In this document: positions 1 to 8,055 of the stretch, in pieces
Layout: every line of letters starts with the position of its first letter
How positions within the stretch are numbered: the stretch's first letter is position 1
From: Nocardioides iriomotensis
Lineage (GTDB): Bacteria; Actinomycetota; Actinomycetes; Propionibacteriales; Nocardioidaceae
Assembly (NCBI RefSeq): GCF_004168035.1
Contig: NZ_SDPU01000023.1
Coordinates: 186,001 to 250,000, forward strand
Direction of reading: 5' to 3'
DNA: 64,000 nt
Notes under the pieces: generated by a model
What the model saw: only the letters and a program-made list of their open reading frames with translations
Told to the model about the DNA's origin: nothing
Database searches by the model: none
Program-made: the position numbers and the translations under genes

Positions 1-734
1 TCGTGTTCTTCGACGAGATGGACTCGCTGTTCCGCACCCGCGGCTCCGGCGTCTCCTCCGACGTCGAGAACACCATCGTCCCGCAGCTGCTCAGCGAGAT
101 CGACGGTGTCGAGACGCTCGAGAACGTCCTGGTCATCGGCGCCTCCAACCGCGAGGACATGATCGACCCCGCGATCCTGCGGCCCGGCCGGCTCGACGTG
201 AAGATCAAGATCGAGCGTCCCGACGCGGAGTCCGCGCGCGACATCTTCTCGAAGTACCTCACCAAGACGCTGCCGCTGCACGCCGAGGACCTCGCGGAGT
301 TCGGTGGCGACACCGAGGCGTGCGTCAACGGGATGATCCAGCGCACCGTCGAGCGCATGTACACCGAGAGCGAGGAGAACCGCTTCCTCGAGGTCACCTA
401 CGCCAACGGTGACAAGGAGATCCTGTACTTCAAGGACTTCAACTCCGGCGCGATGATCCAGAACATCGTCGACCGGGCCAAGAAGATGGCGATCAAGGAC
501 CTCCTGGACAACGACCAGAAGGGCATCCGGGTCACCCACCTGCTGCAGGCCTGCGTCGACGAGTTCAAGGAGAACGAAGACCTGCCCAACACCACCAACC
601 CCGACGACTGGGCGCGGATCTCCGGCAAGAAGGGTGAGCGGATCGTGTTCATCCGCACGCTCATCACCGGCAAGCAGGGCACCGAGCCGGGCCGCTCGAT
701 CGACACGGTCTCCAACACCGGTCAGTACCTCTAG
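1..734 (+). CDS. arc: Proteasome-associated AAA+ ATPase ARC/Mpa, C-terminal part (5' end outside window)
   Basis: Ring ATPase that recognises pupylated proteins, unfolds them and feeds them into the 20S proteasome. The window opens in the Walker B segment (FFDEMDSLF), followed by the conserved stretch [19 protein letters not shown] with the arginine fingers and then the helical small AAA subdomain. The protein ends Gln-Tyr-Leu; a penultimate tyrosine in this family docks into the proteasome alpha ring and opens its gate. The N-terminal coiled coil and OB domains lie upstream, outside the window. Lying just upstream of dop-pup-prcBA fits. About 243 residues are visible. Confidence is high; the name ARC or Mpa depends only on lineage convention. 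Confidence 0.96.
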   Translation, partial: VFFDEMDSLFRTRGSGVSSDVENTIVPQLLSEIDGVETLENVLVIGASNREDMIDPAILRPGRLDVKIKIERPDAESARDIFSKYLTKTLPLHAEDLAEFGGDTEACVNGMIQRTVERMYTESEENRFLEVTYANGDKEILYFKDFNSGAMIQNIVDRAKKMAIKDLLDNDQKGIRVTHLLQACVDEFKENEDLPNTTNPDDWARISGKKGERIVFIRTLITGKQGTEPGRSIDTVSNTGQYL

Positions 735-751
735 GCAGCCCCGCCCCGGCA

Positions 752-757
752 TAGGGT
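752..757 (+). promoter_or_regulatory. Putative -10 element, leaderless start at 764
   Basis: TAGGGT followed by six bases and then the GTG start. No Shine-Dalgarno sequence is present, so a transcript starting at or next to the initiation codon is inferred. Confidence 0.5.
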
Positions 758-763
758 TCCGGG

Positions 764-1141
764 GTGGAGCACAGGGACGACAAGCTGGAGCGCCAGGAGA
801 TCGAGGCGTTCCTGGAGACTCGCCGCGAGCTCGGGCCGAGCTACGAGCGCGAGGTGGTGGACGCGTTCGCCGAGCGGATCGAGCGCGCCGTCGAGACGCG
901 CGTGGGGTCCACCGGGTGGGACCTCAAGCAGCAGCGCGACGACGAGCGTGGCGACCGGCAGCGCCAGCTCGCGCTCGGCATCGTCTCCCTCGGCGTCAGC
1001 ATCCCGATCACGATCCCGCTCGCGCTGACCGACAACATCGGCGCCCTCGCGATCTCGTGGCTGGGCATCGTGGGCGTCAACGCCGCACACGCCAGCGTCG
1101 TCAACGCCCGCCGTCGCCGGGACGACCGACGGGGTCGGTGA
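764..1141 (+). CDS. Small membrane protein of unknown function
   Basis: 125 residues; I do not recognise the family. The N-terminal half is charged and probably helical (DKLERQEIEAFLETRREL onward). The second half has two hydrophobic stretches, around residues 69-84 and 88-108, separated by a short TDNIG turn, so it is probably a two-helix membrane hairpin. It ends in an Arg/Asp-rich tail. The GTG start sits six bases after a TAGGGT hexamer, which supports leaderless initiation. The last 41 bases overlap the convergent YbaK-like gene. Its place 30 bases after arc hints at a link to the proteasome locus, but nothing in the protein shows this. Confidence 0.7.
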   Translation: MEHRDDKLERQEIEAFLETRRELGPSYEREVVDAFAERIERAVETRVGSTGWDLKQQRDDERGDRQRQLALGIVSLGVSIPITIPLALTDNIGALAISWLGIVGVNAAHASVVNARRRRDDRRGR

Positions 1142-1604
1142 CGTCCGCGACCGTCGCGTCCAGCAGGCGTACGACGTCGTCGGCGCGCACGGTCAGCGCC
1201 ACGCCGTGCGCGCCTCCGCCGAGCGACACGTCCCCGGTCATCGTCGCGTCGGCGACGACCGGCCAGGCGCTGCTGCTGCCCAGCGGCGTGATCGTGCCGC
1301 GCTCGTAGCCGGTGACGTCCCGGGCCACCTCGGCGCTGGGCATCGACAGCCGGTTGACGCCGAGCAGCGCGCGCAGCTTGGGCCAGGAGATCTCGCGGTC
1401 GCCCGGCACCAGCACGAACCGGTAGTCGTCGTCGGTGACCCGCACCACCAGCGTCTTCACGACGGCGGCGGGGGAGACGCCCCGGGCCGCGGCGGCCTCC
1501 TCCAGCGAGCGCACCGGGCCGTGCCGGGTCGTGCTGTGGTCCAGGCCGAGCGCGTCGGCGGCCTCCTCGGCGCGGGTGCGGCCGGTGCCGCCGTCGTCGG
1601 TCAT
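1101..1604 (-). CDS. YbaK/EbsC (ProX-like) aminoacyl-tRNA deacylase family protein
   Basis: 167 residues with the YbaK/ProX fold. Members hydrolyse mischarged aminoacyl-tRNAs such as Cys-tRNAPro or Ala-tRNAPro in the cytoplasm. Visible family features are the N-terminal helix with ALGLDHST, the core VVKTLVVRVTDDDYRFVLVP in which the lysine is the expected functional residue, and a glycine-rich GYERGTITPLG loop. Substrate specificity cannot be read from sequence. The ATG lies six bases after TAGCGT (minus strand, 1616-1611), so initiation is probably leaderless. The 3' end overlaps the convergent membrane-protein gene by 41 bases. Confidence 0.85.
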   Translation of the reverse strand: MTDDGGTGRTRAEEAADALGLDHSTTRHGPVRSLEEAAAARGVSPAAVVKTLVVRVTDDDYRFVLVPGDREISWPKLRALLGVNRLSMPSAEVARDVTGYERGTITPLGSSSAWPVVADATMTGDVSLGGGAHGVALTVRADDVVRLLDATVADVTDPVGRPGDGGR

Positions 1605-1610
1605 GCCACG

Positions 1611-1616
1611 ACGCTA
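1611..1616 (-). promoter_or_regulatory. Putative -10 element of the YbaK-like gene
   Basis: TAGCGT on the minus strand, six bases before the ATG at 1604; no Shine-Dalgarno sequence between them. Confidence 0.5.
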
Positions 1617-1700
1617 CCCAGTGGCGCGGACCGGCCGGGGTTGGCCGCTGCACGTCACGGGTACGACGCACCGACATCCGAATCCGTGGAAGGTGGACCC

Positions 1701-1784
1701 GTGAAGACCATCGTCATCCTGATCGTGGTGGTGCTCGTCGTGCTGTTCCTGCTCGGGAAGTTCCGCCCCGGCAAGAAGCTCTGA
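1701..1784 (+). CDS. 27-residue single-pass membrane peptide
   Basis: A very short gene starting GTG at 1701. It begins MKTIVILIVVVLVVLFLLGK and ends in a basic FRPGKKL tail, so it is almost entirely one transmembrane helix with a positively charged end on the cytoplasmic side. A purine-rich site (GGAAGGTGG) sits at normal distance before the start, which is the main evidence that it is translated. No function can be assigned; small hydrophobic peptides of this sort can modulate membrane complexes or respond to envelope stress, but that is speculation. It lies between the YbaK-like gene and another small membrane protein. Confidence 0.55.
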   Translation: MKTIVILIVVVLVVLFLLGKFRPGKKL

Positions 1785-1907
1785 CACCGGACCGGGACGC
1801 CGCAGCCGGTCTCGCAGCGTCCCGGATGCCGGTGATCCGGTTGGGAAGTGTCGGTGGTCACTCCTACCGTGGTCGTTGACCGAGTCAACTCATTCTCAGG
1901 GGGAGCC

Positions 1908-2138
1908 ATGACCGGCTTGCTGATCGTCCTCGTCCTCGTCCTCGCCGTCGGAGCCGTCATCGGCCTCGTGCTGGCGCTGCGCACGGGCGGGGACAAACCG
2001 CGCTACGAACCGCTCGGCGCGCCGCCCGAGCCGCACACCGACCCGCTGATCCGCACCGAGAGCCGGCACCGCGACACCCCGGCCGGCGCCGACCTCGACG
2101 TGCCCGGCGGGCGCGACCACGGGGACCGCGAGGGCTGA
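1908..2138 (+). CDS. Small single-pass membrane protein with hydrophilic tail
   Basis: 76 residues. Residues 3-25 form one hydrophobic helix (LLIVLVLVLAVGAVIGLVLAL), followed by a proline- and aspartate-rich tail without recognisable domain. The ATG at 1908 is preceded by GGGGGAG at about five bases, so I chose it over an in-frame start 60 bases upstream. The topology with a short N-terminus and an acidic C-terminal tail resembles small membrane anchors. Function unknown. It follows the 27-residue membrane peptide gene on the same strand, about 120 bases away. Confidence 0.65.
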   Translation: MTGLLIVLVLVLAVGAVIGLVLALRTGGDKPRYEPLGAPPEPHTDPLIRTESRHRDTPAGADLDVPGGRDHGDREG

Positions 2139-2148
2139 TCGTCCCGGC

Positions 2149-2700
2149 TCAGGGCACCACCACGCTGAACGAGACGTTGTTCGACAGCGTGTTGTTGCCG
2201 CCTGCGGCGAACGTGAAGGTACGGACGCCCACGTCGGTGCCCGCCGGGCACCCGAAGTCGTTCTCGACCCATTGGGCACTCAGGTTGTCGCCCGTGGACC
2301 CGATCCACTGCGGCGAGACGGCGACCGACGTCGTGGTGACGTCGATCGAGTCGATGACGTTGAGGCAGTAGATGCCCGTCGCGGGTCGCGAGATGGTCGT
2401 GAAGTTCTTGGTCCGGGCGGTCTCGTACGCCGCCCCTGTCGTGACGGTGGCGTAGGCGCGGGCCGTTCCGGCGGGCCCGGCAGGTCCGGCGGGACCCGTC
2501 TGGCCCTTGAGACGGGTCACGGCGTCGCTGTTCATGTCCTTGACCTTGATCGTGCCGTCCTTGACCTTCTTGCTCGTGACCGCCTGGTTCGCGATGTCAC
2601 CCGTGTCGATCTTCCCGGCGGCGTAGCTCACCCCGCTGGTGGCCACGACGAGAGCGGCCACCGCGATGATCGCGGCGGGGGAGGGAAGCTTGATGCCCAT
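2149..2700 (-). CDS. Secreted protein with short collagen-like Gly-Pro-Ala segment
   Basis: 183 residues. A hydrophobic signal or anchor segment (about 8-28, ending SGVSYA) is followed by AGKIDTGDIANQAVTSKKVK, a repeat-like motif seen in many secreted actinobacterial proteins of unknown role. Next is GQTGPAGPAGPAGTA, four collagen-type G-X-Y triplets, and then a beta-rich C-terminal region of about 110 residues with two cysteines that could form a disulfide. The start at 2700 follows GGGGGCCC, a good ribosome site, whereas upstream in-frame residues look non-coding. It is divergent from dop. Probably a cell-surface protein; its partner is unknown. Confidence 0.75.
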   Translation of the reverse strand: MGIKLPSPAAIIAVAALVVATSGVSYAAGKIDTGDIANQAVTSKKVKDGTIKVKDMNSDAVTRLKGQTGPAGPAGPAGTARAYATVTTGAAYETARTKNFTTISRPATGIYCLNVIDSIDVTTTSVAVSPQWIGSTGDNLSAQWVENDFGCPAGTDVGVRTFTFAAGGNNTLSNNVSFSVVVP

Positions 2701-2876
2701 GGTGGGCCCCCTGTCTCGGAAGGGCTTTCCCGCAACGTAGGTCGGCCGGTCGTGCGACGTCTGTGCCCCCAACGGGCCCCGGTCCGTGGCACGGACAGGT
2801 GTCTGTACCACCCTCCGATGTGCCTGGTCTCGACCACCGGTTTCCGAGGTCGACAGATGCGGCTGAGTCATCCGCG

Positions 2877-2882
2877 TAGGCT
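2877..2882 (+). promoter_or_regulatory. Putative -10 element of dop
   Basis: TAGGCT followed by six bases and the dop ATG, with no Shine-Dalgarno sequence; fits a leaderless transcript. Confidence 0.5.
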
Positions 2883-2888
2883 CGGCAC

Positions 2889-4397
2889 ATGAGTGTCCGT
2901 CGCGTGATGGGGACCGAGACCGAGTTCGGCATCTCGGTGCAAGGCCAGCCCACGGCCAACCCCATGGTCGCGTCGTCGCAGGTGGTCAACGCCTACGCCG
3001 GCTCGACGCTCAAAGCGCGCCGGGCGCGGTGGGACTTCGAGGAGGAGTCGCCGCTGCGCGACGCCCGCGGGTTCGACATGAGCCGCGAGGTCGCCGACCC
3101 GTCGCAGCTGACCGACGAGGACCTCGGGCTCGCGAACGTCATCCTCACCAACGGCGCCCGGCTGTACGTCGACCACGCCCACCCCGAGTACTCCACGCCC
3201 GAGTGCACCACCCCGCGCGACATCGTGCTCTGGGACAAGGCGGGGGAGCAGGTGATGCTCGACGCGAGCCGCTTTGCCGCCGCCGTCCCGGGCGCCCCCA
3301 CACTGCTGCTCTACAAGAACAACACCGACAACAAGGGCGCGTCCTACGGCGCCCACGAGAACTACCTGATGCGGCGCAGCACGCCGTTCAGCGACATCGT
3401 CCGGCACCTGACCCCGTTCTTCGTCAGCCGGCAGGTGGTCTGCGGGGCCGGCCGGGTCGGCATCGGCCAGGACGGCCGCGAGCACGGCTTCCAGGTCAGC
3501 CAGCGCGCCGACTACTTCGAGGTCGAGGTCGGCCTCGAGACCACGTTGAAGCGGCCGATCATCAACACCCGCGACGAGCCGCACGCCGACCCGGAGAAGT
3601 ACCGCCGGCTCCACGTCATCATCGGTGACGCGAACCTCGCCGAGGTGTCGACGTACCTCAAGGTCGGCACCACCGCCCTGGTGCTCGCGATGATCGAGGC
3701 CCGCTTCATCGACCGCGACCTGGGCGTCGACCAGCCGGTGCGCACGCTGCGGGCGGTGTCGCACGACCCGACGCTCAAGGAGCTGGTCACCCTCAACGAC
3801 GGCCGCAAGCTGACCGCCGTGCAGCTGCAGATGGAGTACCTCGAGCTCGCGAAGAAGTTCGTCGAGGACCGGATGGGCTCCGACGTCGACGACCAGACCG
3901 CCGACGTCCTGGCTCGCTGGGAGTCCGTGCTGACCCGGCTGGAGACCGACCCGATGCAGTGCGCCCGCGAGCTCGACTGGGTGGCCAAGCTGCAGCTGCT
4001 CCAGCAGTACCGCGACCGCGACGGGCTCGCCTGGGACGACGCCAAGCTGCACCTCATCGACCTGCAGTACGCCGACGTCCGGCCCGACAAGGGCCTCTAC
4101 CACCGGCTGGTCGGCCTGGGCCGGATCGAGCGGCTCCTCGCCGACGACGAGGTCGCCCGGGCGATGCACCACCCGCCCGAGGACACCCGGGCCTACTTCC
4201 GCGGCCGCTGCCTGGAGCAGTACGCCGACCGGATCGCCGCGGCCTCGTGGGACTCGGTGATCTTCGACCTGCCCGGCCGCGAGTCGCTGCAGCGAGTGCC
4301 GACCGTCGACCCGCTGCGCGGCAGCAAGGCGCACGTCGGCGAACTCCTCGACCGTTGTGACACCGCAGAGGCCTTGTTCGAGGCTCTGACTCGGTAG
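2889..4397 (+). CDS. dop: Depupylase / Pup deamidase Dop
   Basis: 502 residues of the carboxylate-amine/glutamine-synthetase-like fold shared with PafA. Dop removes Pup from substrates and, in species with a Gln-ending Pup, deamidates that glutamine. Seen directly: the N-terminal nucleotide-binding strand GTETEFGIS, the Dop-specific loop region rich in charged residues ([20 protein letters not shown]), [15 protein letters not shown], and [20 protein letters not shown], also found in PafA. Because Pup here already ends in Glu, Dop is presumably kept for depupylation. It is 63 bases upstream of pup, and probably the first gene of a dop-pup-prcBA transcript. Confidence 0.96.
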   Translation: MSVRRVMGTETEFGISVQGQPTANPMVASSQVVNAYAGSTLKARRARWDFEEESPLRDARGFDMSREVADPSQLTDEDLGLANVILTNGARLYVDHAHPEYSTPECTTPRDIVLWDKAGEQVMLDASRFAAAVPGAPTLLLYKNNTDNKGASYGAHENYLMRRSTPFSDIVRHLTPFFVSRQVVCGAGRVGIGQDGREHGFQVSQRADYFEVEVGLETTLKRPIINTRDEPHADPEKYRRLHVIIGDANLAEVSTYLKVGTTALVLAMIEARFIDRDLGVDQPVRTLRAVSHDPTLKELVTLNDGRKLTAVQLQMEYLELAKKFVEDRMGSDVDDQTADVLARWESVLTRLETDPMQCARELDWVAKLQLLQQYRDRDGLAWDDAKLHLIDLQYADVRPDKGLYHRLVGLGRIERLLADDEVARAMHHPPEDTRAYFRGRCLEQYADRIAAASWDSVIFDLPGRESLQRVPTVDPLRGSKAHVGELLDRCDTAEALFEALTR

Positions 4398-4460
4398 GGT
4401 CGTGATTGGCGGCCGGTCCGCACCTGCACCCGGCCGCCCGACAGCGAGGAGGCGCGGCTC

Positions 4461-4658
4461 ATGGCACAAGAGCACAAGCAGACCAAGAAGTCCTCGGAGA
4501 CCGAGGAAGCGACCGAGGTCGAGGCGAGCACCGACGTCGCCGAGCGCAAGGAGCAGCTCGACGAGGACATCGACGCGATCCTCGGCGAGATCGACGACGT
4601 GCTCGAGACCAACGCCGAGGACTTCGTGAAGTCGTTCATCCAGAAGGGCGGCGAGTGA
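4461..4658 (+). CDS. pup: Prokaryotic ubiquitin-like protein Pup (ends Gly-Gly-Glu)
   Basis: 65 residues, largely disordered and acidic, with a coupling-prone helical stretch around residues 25-50 ([20 protein letters not shown]) that binds the ATPase coiled coil. PafA attaches Pup through its C-terminal glutamate to lysines of target proteins. The final codons are GGC GGC GAG TGA, so the protein ends Gly-Gly-Glu rather than the more common Gly-Gly-Gln and is ligation-competent as made. A GAGGAGG ribosome site precedes the ATG. It lies seven bases before prcB, in an operon. Confidence 0.97.
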   Translation: MAQEHKQTKKSSETEEATEVEASTDVAERKEQLDEDIDAILGEIDDVLETNAEDFVKSFIQKGGE

Positions 4659-4665
4659 CCTCCCG

Positions 4666-5508
4666 ATGACAGGTTCCTCGCACGGCCCGCGTCTCGACCC
4701 TGCCTTCCTGACGCCCGGCACCTCGTCCTTCGCCGAGTTCCTCTCCACCCAGGCGCCCGAGCTGCTGCCGCACCGACGGGCGCTGCCCGACGGGAGCGCC
4801 GCCGACCTCGCCCCGCACGGCACGACGATCGTCGCGGCGACGTTTCCCGGCGGCGTGGTGATGGCCGGGGACCGGCGCGCCACGATGGGCAACATCATCG
4901 CCCAGCGCGACATCGAGAAGGTCTTCCCCGCCGACGAGTACTCCTGCGTCGGCATCGCCGGCACCGCCGGCCTCGCGGTCGAGATGGTCCGGCTGTTCCA
5001 GACCGAGCTCGAGCACTACGAGAAGATCGAGGGCACCACGCTCTCGATGGACGGCAAGGCCAACCGCCTGGCGGCGCTGATCCGGGGCAACCTCGGGATG
5101 GCGATGCAGGGGCTGGCCGTCGTACCCCTCTTCGCCGGCTACGACCACACCCAGGAGCAGGGCCGGATCTTCTCCTACGACGTCACCGGCGGCCGCTACG
5201 AGGAGACGGCGTTCCACTCCGTCGGCTCCGGGTCGCTGTTCGCGCGCGGGTCGCTGAAGAAGCTGTACCGCGAGGACCTCGACGCCGAGGGCTGCACCAC
5301 CGCGGTCGTCCAGGCGCTGTACGACGCCGCCGACGACGACTCCGCGACCGGCGGCCCCGACGTCACCCGCCGGATCTTCCCCGTGGTCGGCGTGATCACC
5401 GACGAGGGCTACCAGCGGCTCGGCGACACCGAGGTCGCGGGCATCGCCGACCGCGTGATCGCCGCCCGGATGAACCGCCCCGACGGTCCCGCCGCCGCCC
5501 TGACGTAA
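4666..5508 (+). CDS. prcB: 20S proteasome beta subunit PrcB
   Basis: 280 residues. The first 52 are a propeptide, cleaved before Thr53 in [20 protein letters not shown]; the freed threonine is the catalytic nucleophile of the proteasome. Conserved GDRRAT and the later [11 protein letters not shown] segment are typical of bacterial beta subunits. Two rings of seven beta subunits form the proteolytic core between alpha rings. The gene begins seven bases after pup. About 96 bases containing two dispersed palindromes separate it from prcA, a wider gap than usual in this operon. Confidence 0.97.
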   Translation: MTGSSHGPRLDPAFLTPGTSSFAEFLSTQAPELLPHRRALPDGSAADLAPHGTTIVAATFPGGVVMAGDRRATMGNIIAQRDIEKVFPADEYSCVGIAGTAGLAVEMVRLFQTELEHYEKIEGTTLSMDGKANRLAALIRGNLGMAMQGLAVVPLFAGYDHTQEQGRIFSYDVTGGRYEETAFHSVGSGSLFARGSLKKLYREDLDAEGCTTAVVQALYDAADDDSATGGPDVTRRIFPVVGVITDEGYQRLGDTEVAGIADRVIAARMNRPDGPAAALT

Positions 5509-5511
5509 CGG

Positions 5512-5534
5512 GTGATCGAGCTTGTCGAGATCAC
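5512..5534. repeat. Dispersed palindromic repeat (variant with GTGATC ends)
   Basis: Imperfect palindrome with GTGATC...GATCAC ends around a TCGAGCTTGTCGA core. It starts just after the prcB stop codon and belongs to the same family as the copies at 5557, 23929, 26100, 27707 and 28496. Confidence 0.75.
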
Positions 5535-5556
5535 GCACTCCTGACCCGATCCCCGG

Positions 5557-5579
5557 GTGGTCGAGCTTGTCGAGACCAC
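5557..5579. repeat. Dispersed palindromic repeat, canonical copy
   Basis: GTGGTCGAGC and GTCGAGACCAC halves around TT; reads as the reverse complement of the copies in the lysine cluster. Two copies side by side in the prcB-prcA gap could fold as RNA hairpins. Confidence 0.8.
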
Positions 5580-5604
5580 GCCCTCCTGACCACGAGGACC
5601 ACTC

Positions 5605-6477
5605 ATGAGCATGCCGTTCTACGTCTCGCCCGAGCAGCTGATGAAGGACCGGGCCGACTTCGCCCGCAAGGGCATCGCCCGCGGCCGGTCCGTCGCCGTC
5701 GTCCAGTACGCCGACGGCATCGTGTTCGTCTCGGAGAACCCGTCCCAGGCGCTCCACAAGGTCAGCGAGATCTACGACCGGATCGCGTTCGCCGCGGTCG
5801 GCCGCTACAACGAGTTCGAGAACCTCCGGATCGCCGGCGTCCGGCTCGCCGACATGCGCGGCTACGCCTACGACCGTCGCGACGTCACCGGCCGCGGCCT
5901 CGCCAACGCCTACGCTCAGACCCTGGGCACGATCTTCTCAAGCGGCGGCGAGAAGCCCTACGAGGTCGAGATCTTCGTCGCCGAGGTCGGCGACCGGGCC
6001 GCCGACGACCAGGTCTACCGGCTCACCTACGACGGCCAGGTGGCCGACGAGCACGACTACGCCGTGATGGGCGGGTCGGCCGAGCAGGCGGCGACGTACC
6101 TCAAGGAGCACTGGACCGAAGGTGCCGGCCTCGACGACAGCATCCGCCTCGCGGTCGTCGCGCTCGGCCAGGACGGCAACGGCGGCCGCACCATCAACGC
6201 CGGCGACCTCGAGGTGGCCATCCTCGACCGCACCCGCAGCCAGCAGCGGAAGTTCAAGCGGCTCACCGTCGCCCAGCTCCGGCGGATCCTGCCCGACGAG
6301 AACGGCGGGGGAGACGGCGGCACCGAGCCGGGTCCCGACGGCCCCGGTCACCCGTCGACCGACCCGTCCGGTCCGGACGACCCGGCCGACCCCACCGACA
6401 CGATCACCCAGCAGCCGCCGCTGGAGGACCCGACGAGCGGCGAGCCGGAGCCGCCGATCGCGCCGCCGGTCAGCTGA
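5605..6477 (+). CDS. prcA: 20S proteasome alpha subunit PrcA
   Basis: 290 residues. The alpha subunit forms the outer rings and gate of the proteasome and has no catalytic threonine. The N-terminus [20 protein letters not shown] matches the gating segment of actinobacterial PrcA. The alpha fold runs to about residue 230. A long Gly/Asp/Pro/Thr-rich tail (about 236-290) extends beyond it and appears disordered; such tails vary between species. The ATG has an AGGACC-type site. The gene follows two palindromic repeats and precedes pafA with a likely separate promoter. Confidence 0.97.
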   Translation: MSMPFYVSPEQLMKDRADFARKGIARGRSVAVVQYADGIVFVSENPSQALHKVSEIYDRIAFAAVGRYNEFENLRIAGVRLADMRGYAYDRRDVTGRGLANAYAQTLGTIFSSGGEKPYEVEIFVAEVGDRAADDQVYRLTYDGQVADEHDYAVMGGSAEQAATYLKEHWTEGAGLDDSIRLAVVALGQDGNGGRTINAGDLEVAILDRTRSQQRKFKRLTVAQLRRILPDENGGGDGGTEPGPDGPGHPSTDPSGPDDPADPTDTITQQPPLEDPTSGEPEPPIAPPVS

Positions 6478-6491
6478 CTTCCCCAGGTGTC

Positions 6492-6531
6492 TGGACGCTT
6501 CCCCAGCGGCATGCGCCTTGTGAAGCGTCCA
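6492..6531. promoter_or_regulatory. Perfect 10-base inverted repeat upstream of pafA
   Basis: TGGACGCTTC at 6492-6501 and GAAGCGTCCA at 6522-6531, separated by 20 bases, between prcA and pafA and about 30 bases before the putative pafA -10. Either a two-half-site operator or a hairpin terminating prcA transcription; there is no T-run after it. Confidence 0.5.
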
Positions 6532-6559
6532 TAACCCCGCGTGACAGCCACCCACCGCC

Positions 6560-6565
6560 TAGGGT
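6560..6565 (+). promoter_or_regulatory. Putative -10 element of pafA
   Basis: TAGGGT six bases before the GTG start at 6572; no Shine-Dalgarno sequence, so leaderless initiation is likely. Confidence 0.5.
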
Positions 6566-6571
6566 GTTCGT

Positions 6572-7933
6572 GTGGACCGCCGGATCTTCGGGATCGAGAA
6601 CGAGTACGGCGTCACCTGCACGTTCCGCGGGCAGAGGCGCCTCTCGCCGGACGAGGTTGCGCGCTACCTCTTCCGCAAGGTCGTGTCGTGGGGCCGCAGC
6701 AGCAACGTGTTCCTCCGCAACGGCGCCCGGCTGTACCTCGACGTCGGCAGCCACCCGGAGTACGCCACCCCCGAGTGCGACGACATCGTCGACCTCGTCA
6801 CCCACGACAAGGCGGGGGAGCGGGTCCTCGAGGGGCTGCTGGTCGACGCCGAGCGGCGGCTGCACGACGAGGGCATCGCCGGCGACGTCTACCTGTTCAA
6901 GAACAACACCGACTCGGCCGGCAACTCCTACGGCTGCCACGAGAACTACCTCGTGGGCCGGCACGGCGAGTTCTCCAAGCTCGCCGACGTGCTGATCCCG
7001 TTCCTGGTGACCCGGCAGATCGTCGTCGGGGCCGGCAAGGTCATCCAGACCCCGCGCGGCGCGATGTACTCCGTCAGCCAGCGCGCCGAGCACATCTGGG
7101 AGGGCGTCAGCAGCGCGACCACGCGGTCCCGGCCGATCATCAACACCCGCGACGAGCCGCACGCCGACGCCGAGCGCTACCGCCGGCTGCACGTCATCGT
7201 GGGCGACTCCAACATGAGCGAGACCACGACGATGCTCAAGGTCGCCACGTGCGACCTGGTCCTCCGGATGATCGAGGAGGGCGTGGTGATGCGCGACCTC
7301 ACGATGGAGAACCCCATCCGCGCGATCCGCGAGATCTCCCACGACATGACCGGTCGCCGCAAGGTCCGCCTCGCGAACGGCCGCGAGGCGTCCGCGCTGG
7401 ACATCCAGCAGGAGTACCTCACCCGGGCCCGCGACTTCGTCGACCGCCGCCAGCTCGACACCCCGGTCATCGCGCGCACGCTCGACCTGTGGGAGCGCGG
7501 CCTCAAGGCCGTCGAGTCCGGCGACTTCGGCCTGGTCGAGCGCGAGATCGACTGGGTCATCAAGTGGAAGCTGATCGACCGCTACCGCGCCCAGCACGGC
7601 CTGCCGCTGAGCCACCCGCGCGTCGCCCAGCTCGACCTCGCCTACCACGACATCCACCGCGGCCGCGGGCTCTACTACCTGCTGGAGAAGCGTGGTGCGG
7701 TCGCGCGGGTCACCGACGACCTCCGCGTCTTCGAGGCCAAGTCCGTGCCCCCGCAGACCACCCGGGCGCGGCTGCGCGGCGAGTTCATCAAGCGCGCGCA
7801 GGAGCGCCGTCGTGACTTCACCGTCGACTGGGTGCACCTCAAGCTCAACGACCAGGCGCAGCGCACCGTGCTGTGCAAGGACCCGTTCCGGGCGCACGAC
7901 GAGCGGGTGCACAAGCTGATCGAGGGGATGTAA
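6572..7933 (+). CDS. pafA: Pup-protein ligase PafA
   Basis: 453 residues. PafA uses ATP to phosphorylate the C-terminal glutamate of Pup and forms an isopeptide bond with a target lysine. The N-terminal strand [12 protein letters not shown] carries the catalytic acidic residues, and [20 protein letters not shown] and [17 protein letters not shown] are family signatures shared with Dop. The Dop-specific loop is absent, which separates it from its paralogue at 2889. The start is GTG, without a Shine-Dalgarno site but with a TAGGGT six bases upstream. It heads the pafA - FKBP - pafBC group. Confidence 0.97.
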   Translation: MDRRIFGIENEYGVTCTFRGQRRLSPDEVARYLFRKVVSWGRSSNVFLRNGARLYLDVGSHPEYATPECDDIVDLVTHDKAGERVLEGLLVDAERRLHDEGIAGDVYLFKNNTDSAGNSYGCHENYLVGRHGEFSKLADVLIPFLVTRQIVVGAGKVIQTPRGAMYSVSQRAEHIWEGVSSATTRSRPIINTRDEPHADAERYRRLHVIVGDSNMSETTTMLKVATCDLVLRMIEEGVVMRDLTMENPIRAIREISHDMTGRRKVRLANGREASALDIQQEYLTRARDFVDRRQLDTPVIARTLDLWERGLKAVESGDFGLVEREIDWVIKWKLIDRYRAQHGLPLSHPRVAQLDLAYHDIHRGRGLYYLLEKRGAVARVTDDLRVFEAKSVPPQTTRARLRGEFIKRAQERRRDFTVDWVHLKLNDQAQRTVLCKDPFRAHDERVHKLIEGM

Positions 7934-8055
7934 GTCTCCTCACGCCTGCCGGGCGGCGTCTCGGTTCGGCGGCTTGGGAGCGTCCCGTTATCGTGACGGT
8001 GCCGGTTCTCACCGGTCTTCCCCCCGACCGTCCCCCTTTTCGAGGTGTTCCCCAC

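Noticed and set aside
841-1677. Long minus-strand open frame (278 codons) over the YbaK-like gene
   Set aside because: Arg/Pro/Ala-rich translation without motifs; it is an out-of-frame shadow of two real genes.
2868-4964. Minus-strand open frame of 698 codons opposite dop and pup
   Set aside because: Low-complexity Val/Leu/Asp/Gly-rich translation caused by high GC at third positions; dop, pup and prcB motifs on the plus strand are decisive.
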